From NCBI GenBank assembly GCA_037176705.1, contig CM073899.1, positions 5,084,001 through 5,148,000 of the forward strand: a stretch of 64,000 nucleotides of DNA. Reading direction: 5' to 3'. A program made the position numbers and the translations under genes. Of the stretch, positions 57,799 to 64,000 are shown one piece after another. The first letter of the stretch is position 1. Each line of letters opens with the position of its first letter. The notes under the pieces were generated by a model, which had not been told where the DNA came from, ran no database searches, and was given only the letters and a program-made list of their open reading frames with translations. Origin of the DNA: Molossus alvarezi (Eukaryota; Chordata; Mammalia; Chiroptera; Molossidae).

Positions 57799-59049
57799 AT
57801 TAATTTACCTCTTTCTTCCCCTGTTATGTTTCCAAAGGCAAAGATGGTACACTATTTGTGTCACCAAACCTTTCACAGAAAAGATTGTGAAACCAAAACA
57901 AAGAAAGAGATAATCCTTAATTCTTTAAGGTTTATTGACTTTTTATTGAACTCATGGCAGTTCTTACAAATTAGATAATATAATGCTAGATAAGTAAATT
58001 AAAGTGTAATTGTCCTAACAGGATAAACGAATAACTTTCATAAAGATAGACATGAATATATATCAAAATTTAAACTATTTATGAATGAGGAGAGCAGATA
58101 GGTGTACAGCTTGAAAGGTTAAGATCAGTAGTGTTGTAAGCAGGCATGTTAAATAGCAATCTCAGACTGTGCATAAAGAAAAATTGGAATTATTTAAAGA
58201 AAAAGGGGTGGGCAACAAAGGAAAGGGCAACACATCACCAAGCCGTGGGGCATTGGGTTAATGATGGCAGCCCTAGGAGCTGGAGTTTTTCCTTAAATGC
58301 AGCCGCTGACAGGAAGCTTTTGTCGTCAGTGGGTTTCGGGGTCTTGGTGGGTTCGGGCAGTGGGCTGTGTCTGCAGGATGCAGATGTGTGATCAGCAGTT
58401 TTATTACTTACATGGTTTAATTCCTGGTATCCAGCATCTCTCGTCTGGCCAATTCTCCTGGTCTTTGTTCTCCTGTGTCAGGGAAGCTTACAACATAGCC
58501 CTTAAGAATTATATTGTCTTGTAAGTCCTAACACAACTGATTCAAAGGAAAAGACAAACAAGTAAAAATTTATATGGAGCAAAATTTCCTCAGTAAAGAA
58601 ATGTGAAAATGAATTTACAAATGAGTGCAAAACTGGGTTTTTCCCGATGCGGGAGGAGAAAGTCAATGGGACCTCCACCAGACAGACTTTATTTGCATGT
58701 CTAAGAACAAGAATTATTTTACACTGCTATCAGCTATCCACAATTTGCAGTGTTGTAAAACAGCTCAACGGCAATGAAAGGCTGGACTCAGATAACTTGG
58801 AAGGTGTGCTCTAATCTAAACAATGCATAGTCTCCCAATGGTGACATTAGTGAAGTTTTCTTGCTTATTCTAGGTTTCCTTAAAATTAGAAGTATCATTT
58901 TAAATATGGAGTGGGGGGGGGGGTCTCATGTTCTTTAATTAAAGAATCACTCCATGATTTTTTTAAATGGTTTTCTCAGTTTAGAAAAAAATATGTCCAA
59001 CCTCCTCAGAATACATTCAGTTAATAATACAACAATAACAATAATGATC
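57799..59049. other. AT-rich unique DNA, no gene seen
   Basis: An 11-bp G run lies at 58913-58923. A GC-richer patch at 58240-58480 shows no recognisable feature. Confidence 0.5.
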
Positions 59050-60893
59050 AAATGGGATTATTCCAAGGATGCAAACATATTTCAACATTAGCAAATCAAT
59101 GTGATATGCCACAGTATCAAAATGAAGGATAAAAATCATATGATCATCTCAATAGATGCAGAAAAAACATTTGTCAAAATTCAATATCCATTTATGATAA
59201 AACTCTCAACAAAAAAAGTGGATATGGCCCTGGCCAGTTTGGTTCAGCAGTTAGAGCGTCAGCCTGTGGACCAAAGTGTCATGGGTTCAATTCCAGTCAA
59301 GAGCACATACCTGGATTGCAGGTTAGATCTCTGGCCCCAAGTAGGATTGTGCAGGAGGCAGCCAATTGATGTGTCTCCCTCACATAGATGTTCCTCTCTG
59401 TCTCTTTCTCTGTGCTCCTCTTTCCCTTGCACTCTCTCTAAAATTTAATGGAAAAAAAATATATCCTTGGGTGAGGATTAACAAAAAAAGTGGGTATGGA
59501 GGGAATGTACCTTGTATAATATAGGCCATGTGTGACAAGCCCATAGTTAACATCTTACTCAACAGTGGAAAGCTGTAAGTTTTATCTTCAAGATCAGTAA
59601 TAGGACAAGGATGCCCACTATCACCACTTTTATTAAGCATAGTATTGGAAATCCTAGCCAGAGCAATTATACAAGAAAAAAAAAGAAAAAGAAAAAAAGA
59701 GGCATCCAAATTAGAAAGGAAGAAGTACAATTGTCATTATTTGCAGATGACATGATATTATATATAGAAAACCCTGAAGATGCCACAAAACCTATTAGAA
59801 TTAATAAAGAAATTCAGTAAAGTTGTGGGAGACACACTAATAACAAACTATCAGAGGGAGAAATTAAGAAAATAATGTCACATACAATTGCAGCAAAAAT
59901 AAATAAATAAATGAAATACTTAGAAATAAATTTAACCAAGGAGATAAAAGATCTATTCACTAAAAACCATAAGACATTAATGAAAAAAATAATAATGAAA
60001 GAAATTAAAGAAGATACAAATAAATCAAAATATATTATGTGCTCATGGATTGAAAGAATATTGTTAAAATGTTTAATATTGTTAAAATGTTCATACTACC
60101 CAAAGCAATCTACAACTTCATTGCAATCCTTATCAAAATTCCAATAGCCTTTTTTACAGAAATAGAAAAAAATCTTAAATTGTGCATGGAACAACAAAAA
60201 AACTCTGAATGGTCAAAGAAATCTTGAGAAAGAACAAAGTTTGAGGCATCATGCTCCCTGATTTCAAATAACATTACAAAGCTGTAGTAACCAAAACAGT
60301 ATGGCACTTGCATTAAAACAAACACAAAGGTTAATGGAACAGAACATAAAGCCCAGAAATAAACAATCCTAAGCTTATATGGTGAATTAATCTATGACAA
60401 GGGAGCTAAGAAAATATGATGAGGAAGTATGGTCTCCTCAGTAACTGGTGCTGGGAAAACTAATCAACAACATACTAAAGAATGAAACTGTACCACCGTT
60501 TTACACTACACACAAAAACTAACACAAAATAGATAAAAGACTTAAATGTTAGACCTGAAATCATAAGACTTCTAGAAGAAAACATAGGTGGTAATCTCGT
60601 TGACATCAGTCTTGGCAATAATTTTTACTTAAAGCAAGGGCAACAAAAGCAAAATAAACAAGTGCACTATAACAAACTAAAGAGCTTCTGCACAGCAAAG
60701 GGGATATTCAACAAAAAAGGCAGCCTTACTGAATGGGAGAAAATATTTGAAAATCATATATATGCTAAGGGGTTAATTTATAGAGACTTATTGTGGTGAT
60801 CATTTCACAGTATGTACAAATATTGATTCATTACATTGTACACCTGAAACTACTATAACATTATATGTGCATCATACCTCAATAAAAAAGAAA
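59050..60893 (+). pseudogene. Old LINE-1 ORF2 and 3' UTR fragment
   Basis: Starts within the reverse transcriptase (AAATGGGATTATTCCAAGGA). It includes [12 protein letters not shown] and the catalytic FADD (59740-59751), then the thumb region ([19 protein letters not shown]). Next come a C-terminal stretch encoded by AACTAAAGAGCTTCTGCACA and a 3' UTR ending CATTGTACACCTGAAACTAC and ACCTCAATAAAAAAG. The C-terminal domain after GGAGAAAATATTTGAAAATC is largely missing. Many frameshifts and stops are present. It is more diverged than the 41-46 kb copy and is interrupted by a younger SINE. Confidence 0.9.
59227..59479 (+). mobile_element. VES-type SINE, tail type B, inside a LINE-1
   Basis: Head GGCCCTGGCCAGTTTGGTTCAG, B box GGGTTCAATTCCAG and tail ATCCTTGGGTGAGGATT. 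The flanks AACAAAAAAAGTGGATATG (59208-59226) and AACAAAAAAAGTGGGTATG (59480-59498) match at 18 of 19. It splits the reverse transcriptase region of the surrounding LINE-1. Confidence 0.95.
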
Positions 60894-62549
60894 AGTTTAT
60901 TTATAAACTTTGATCCCACTTTCATCTATTTAACTCACTTGTTCTTAACAACTGTGATGGAATGATCATGAAAGTTTATGACACATTAAAGCTTCTTTCA
61001 TAAATTGTTTTTGATAAATGAGGCAAGTATTAAAATATCACAGAAGCAAAGAACCTAAAAGGTTAACCATATGACTTTAAAAACTATTTTTACTACTGGG
61101 CTTCATGTACATTTAACAATTCATTTTTATTGCACAATTTATTCTTAGGTTAGATTTGTAGTTTTATTACCTTAACATCTAGTAAATAATACTATCTTAT
61201 TTGACTAGTAAACCTAAGTATAACAAACCAATGCTTATATTCTACTTAATGTTGACAACTCAGAAGGCATATCCAATATGAAATTAATCTTACTTGTCAA
61301 AGATTTATCCAAATCACTTGTGAACTTGACAAACATTTGTGTTGGTTTCTATATTTCTAGGGGTTTTAGGAATATTTAATTTATATAAGTGGTCAATTCT
61401 CTCTGAGCCAATTTGAATAGAATTCCTTTAAGGAGTTTCATAAAATTGGTTTTGTAATTCCATCTGAAGCTAGAAAAAGTCATGCACACATAACACACAT
61501 GCATACATAATACACACATAACACACATGCATACATATACACAAACATACACACAGATGCAAATTGGGATATTACAGCTTTCACTGTAAATTTAGTTATA
61601 AGTCAAAAAAACATAGTAATACAAAAATTGCTGTTTCATCCAAATTGTGTTTCTGACAAAAATATGAAAGTTGAGTTTACCTACTCAACATGGGCTAAAG
61701 CTTTTTTACCAATATTTGTGGAGGAGACATGATTCTCTGTTACCCTGATGTGTAACCTATGGACACCTCCTCCTAGGCTGAAGAGACAACCAGTAGCTGT
61801 GTCCATATCGGCAAAGCCATCTCCATGGGTAAAATATTTGCTTTCCAATTAACCTCTCTGCTTTTGGGGATCTCTGAGTCCCTTAAGAGCCCCCCATGGT
61901 ATGCAAGGACCTACCATTCAAGTGACAGAAAGGCTGGAATAGGAGGAGACAGAGGAGAGGGTGGGAAGGCAGACATGGCAAAGGGTCCAAGAGGACTGAC
62001 GAGAGGGCAGATGGAAGCCCAAGTTGGGGGAAGAGAGAGGTTCAGAGGAGCTGGTGTGTGGTCTCAAGTTTCCAAAAGAGGGTACTGAAGGTCCAGTTCA
62101 CCCTGAGTATAAACATGAGGAAGGAAGCAGACCAGGGTGGAGCAACAGTCAACAGGGATTCTCAGACTTGAGGGAGCTCCCAAGTTCTTGACAGAGGGCA
62201 GCTTGGTACTCAGGAGCAGAGAGACCTGGGACTCTGACAGCTCGGTTCCTAGCAGAGAGGCCCAGCCTCATAGAGTCACCTGCCAAAGACTCTAGCCCAG
62301 CCTCTGTTTACCTGAGATTCTAACCAGATTCTAGCATGTACTCAGAATGTTAAGAATCAAAATCTGTCCCTACCAACTGTGGTTAAAGTTTGTCTGGATC
62401 AGTAGTTTAGAAGGTGAACTCACAGGTAGATTTCCGACCACCAGTCAGCAGTGGAAACAAAGGCTTCCCAGGTGCATCCTCGGGGTCCTGGGTGATTGTC
62501 CAGAGATTCAGTGATGAATCTGAGCCTATGCAACTTGTGCCAACATGGC
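60894..62549. other. AT-rich DNA with a short CA/TA repeat, no gene seen
   Basis: A degenerate CACACATAACACACATGCAT repeat lies at about 61485-61557, with the 28-bp block present twice. From 61800 to 62500 the DNA is purine-rich and of mixed composition, with short open frames only. Confidence 0.5.
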
Positions 62550-62982
62550 TGTCAAAGAAAAACCAGAGATGGACTCTAGTGAAAGCAGTAAAAACAGATT
62601 TTATTCAGGACTATTGCCAGAGGGAACAGAGCCAGGCCCCATTCTGAATGCAGAATGGACAAGTAAAAATTTATGGCCAGGGTGGGGGCTGGGGAGTCAG
62701 TGGATGGAAAATTGCTAAGAAGAAACATCAGAGGAAAGGAGGATTCTGCCTAAACTGACCTCACAGGATCTTTGCTGAGACAGGCCAGGTGACTAGACAT
62801 CACTTGAGGGGTGAGGGACCTGATCAGATATCGAGATGATCAGATATCAATGGAGGAGGTTCTTTCTAATGTGACTCAGCAGGATTCTTGCTAAAACTGG
62901 ATTTCACAAGGAAGTGACAGATGGGTTCAGGAGAAGGTTCAGGATTCTGACTAAAAGTTGTTCAAGCAAAGAATCCTCATCA
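62550..62982 (-). mobile_element. Probable solo LTR of an endogenous retrovirus, antisense
   Basis: On the - strand the segment runs from TGATGAGGATTCTTTGCTTG to TGGTTTTTCTTTGACA, so it begins TG and ends CA. It contains a possible TATA-like GGCCATAAATTTTTAC and a polyadenylation signal in CCTGAATAAAATCTG. A T-rich segment follows, as in the R-U5 region of class I LTRs. No gag, pol or env sequence is seen on either side, which suggests a solo LTR left by recombination. A clear target-site duplication is not visible, so the exact ends are uncertain. Confidence 0.5.
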
Positions 62983-63018
62983 ATGATGTGATTATAAATA
63001 CTTACTGTAAGGACATTG

Positions 63019-64000
63019 ATCAAGATAGTGTGTAGGTAAACGCGGTCTCATCTCCTCCCACAACCACATCAAAATTACAACTAAACTACAGAACAACCAT
63101 TATTCCGAACTGCCTGAACTTGAGCCGAATGGAAGTCCTACAACTACGAAATTAAAGAAGCAGCCACATGGAGACTGGTAGGAGGGGCAAAGGAGGACGG
63201 GCTGGTCCCACACCCACAAGTGGCGGATAAAAATCAGGAGGACACCTCAGTTGTAAAGGTCCTCTCTGAGGACTGAGGGGTCCCCGTCCCACACCAGGCA
63301 CCCCACTATGGGTTCAAGTGCCAGAAAGAGAAGTTTTCTATTACTTCTGGCCATAAAAACCAGTGGGAACTGAGGCTGAGGGAGGCTGAGGCTGCTGGAG
63401 CCTCAGGCAGCTCCTTTTGCATGTCCCAAGTGAAAGAACAGAACAGAACTCCAGGAAAAGAACTAAATGGAATGGAGATAAGCAATCAATCAGATGCAGA
63501 GTTCAAAACACTGGTTATAAGGATGCTCAAGGAACTTAGTGAGACCTTCAAGGAACTTAAGGAGAACTCCAAGGAACTTAGTGAGAACATCAACAACATA
63601 AAAAAGGACCAGTCTGAAATGAAGGATGCACAGTCAGAAATGAAGGATGCACAAACTAAAATAAAGAATAATTTACAGGGAATCCATAGTAAAGTAGGTG
63701 AAGCCAAGAAGCAAACCACTGACCTGGAATATAAGGAAGCAAAAACAACCAATCAGAACAGCAAAAAGAAAAAAGAATCCAAAAAAATGAGGAGAGTGTA
63801 AGGAGCCTCTGAGACAACTTCAAGTGTACCAACTGCACATCATGGGGGTGCCAGAATGAGAAGAGAGAGAGCAAGAAGTTGAAAACCTATTTGAAAAAAT
63901 GACAGAAAACTTCCCTAACTTGGTGAAGGAAACAGACATACAAGACCAGGAAACAGAGAATCCCAAACAAGATGAACCCGAAGGTACCCACACCAAGACA
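63019..64000 (+). mobile_element. LINE-1 5' end, continues beyond the window
   Basis: It starts with CAAGATAGTGTGTAGGTAAA, then CTCCCACAACCACATCAAAA and TTACAACTAAACTACAGAAC, the order seen at the 5' end of a LINE-1 5' UTR in several laurasiatherian mammals. A purine-rich UTR follows (63180-63420), then ORF1. This copy retains the 5' terminus, so it may be long, but ORF1 is already broken. Confidence 0.8.
63421..63801 (+). pseudogene. LINE-1 ORF1 N-terminal part, broken
   Basis: An open frame of 126 codons begins MSQVKEQNRTPGKELN and forms a long coiled coil (FKTLVIRMLKELSETFKEL; IKNNLQGIHSKV), as expected for the trimerisation region of ORF1p. SEMKDAQ is repeated in tandem and ELSE-type heptads occur twice. 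A stop at 63799 ends the frame. The RRM-region remnant (VENLFEKMTENFPNLVKE) reappears in another frame downstream and runs to the window end, so the gene is a pseudogene. Confidence 0.9.

Noticed and set aside
1..64000. Telomeric (TTAGGG)n tract to support a subtelomeric position
   Set aside because: I saw only isolated matches, with no array on either strand.

Overview
This window looks like nuclear DNA of a bat, most likely a microbat. The strongest evidence is about sixteen tRNA-derived SINE insertions of the chiropteran VES type. They have a head reading GCCCTGGCCGGTTTGGCTCAG, RNA polymerase III A and B boxes, a TC-rich body and an A-rich tail. Several sit inside clear target-site duplications. 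Mammalian LINE-1, MIR and probable L2 copies fit the same picture. I recognise no intact protein-coding gene, no tRNA or rRNA gene and no CRISPR array. The longest open reading frames all lie in GC-rich tandem repeats and arise because the repeat unit happens to lack stops. The only real protein-coding homology is decayed LINE-1 ORF1 and ORF2.

Layout. 1-9.8 kb: unique DNA with three SINEs, a probable hAT-like element, a LINE-1 with an inverted 5' part, and CA-type microsatellites. 9.87-12.9 kb: two large minisatellites back to back. The first (33-bp unit) is C-rich on + and carries a G-quadruplex pattern on the - strand. The second (about 48-bp unit) is a nearly pure purine tract on +. 13-26 kb: unique DNA with a CA/TA block, a fold-back repeat, a probable L2 tail, a CpG-rich patch, a head-only SINE and an antisense LINE-1 3' end. 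26.3-28.7 kb: an AT-rich satellite of 59-bp monomers with a 12-monomer (704-bp) higher-order period. 29-40 kb: mostly unique DNA with MIR and L2 relics and a 35-bp minisatellite (33.8-34.6 kb). 41-46.2 kb: a 5.2-kb LINE-1 with 5' UTR, ORF1 and ORF2 remains, poly(A) and matching flanks. 46.8-51.7 kb: a SINE cluster and a 30-bp minisatellite of 40 units without a single indel. 51.7-64 kb: AT-rich DNA with SINEs (one a head-to-tail dimer), an old LINE-1, a probable solo LTR and the 5' end of another LINE-1 cut off by the window edge.

Nothing here forms a pathway. The notable content is structural: five large tandem arrays in about 40 kb, three of them GC-rich, in a gene-free stretch. That resembles subtelomeric or VNTR-rich mammalian DNA, which is an inference because no telomeric (TTAGGG)n tract is visible. 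The SINEs fall into two tail types. Type A ends in CTCTAAAATCAATAA. Type B ends in TCCTCGGGTGAGGAT, which can fold as a small hairpin just before the A tail.
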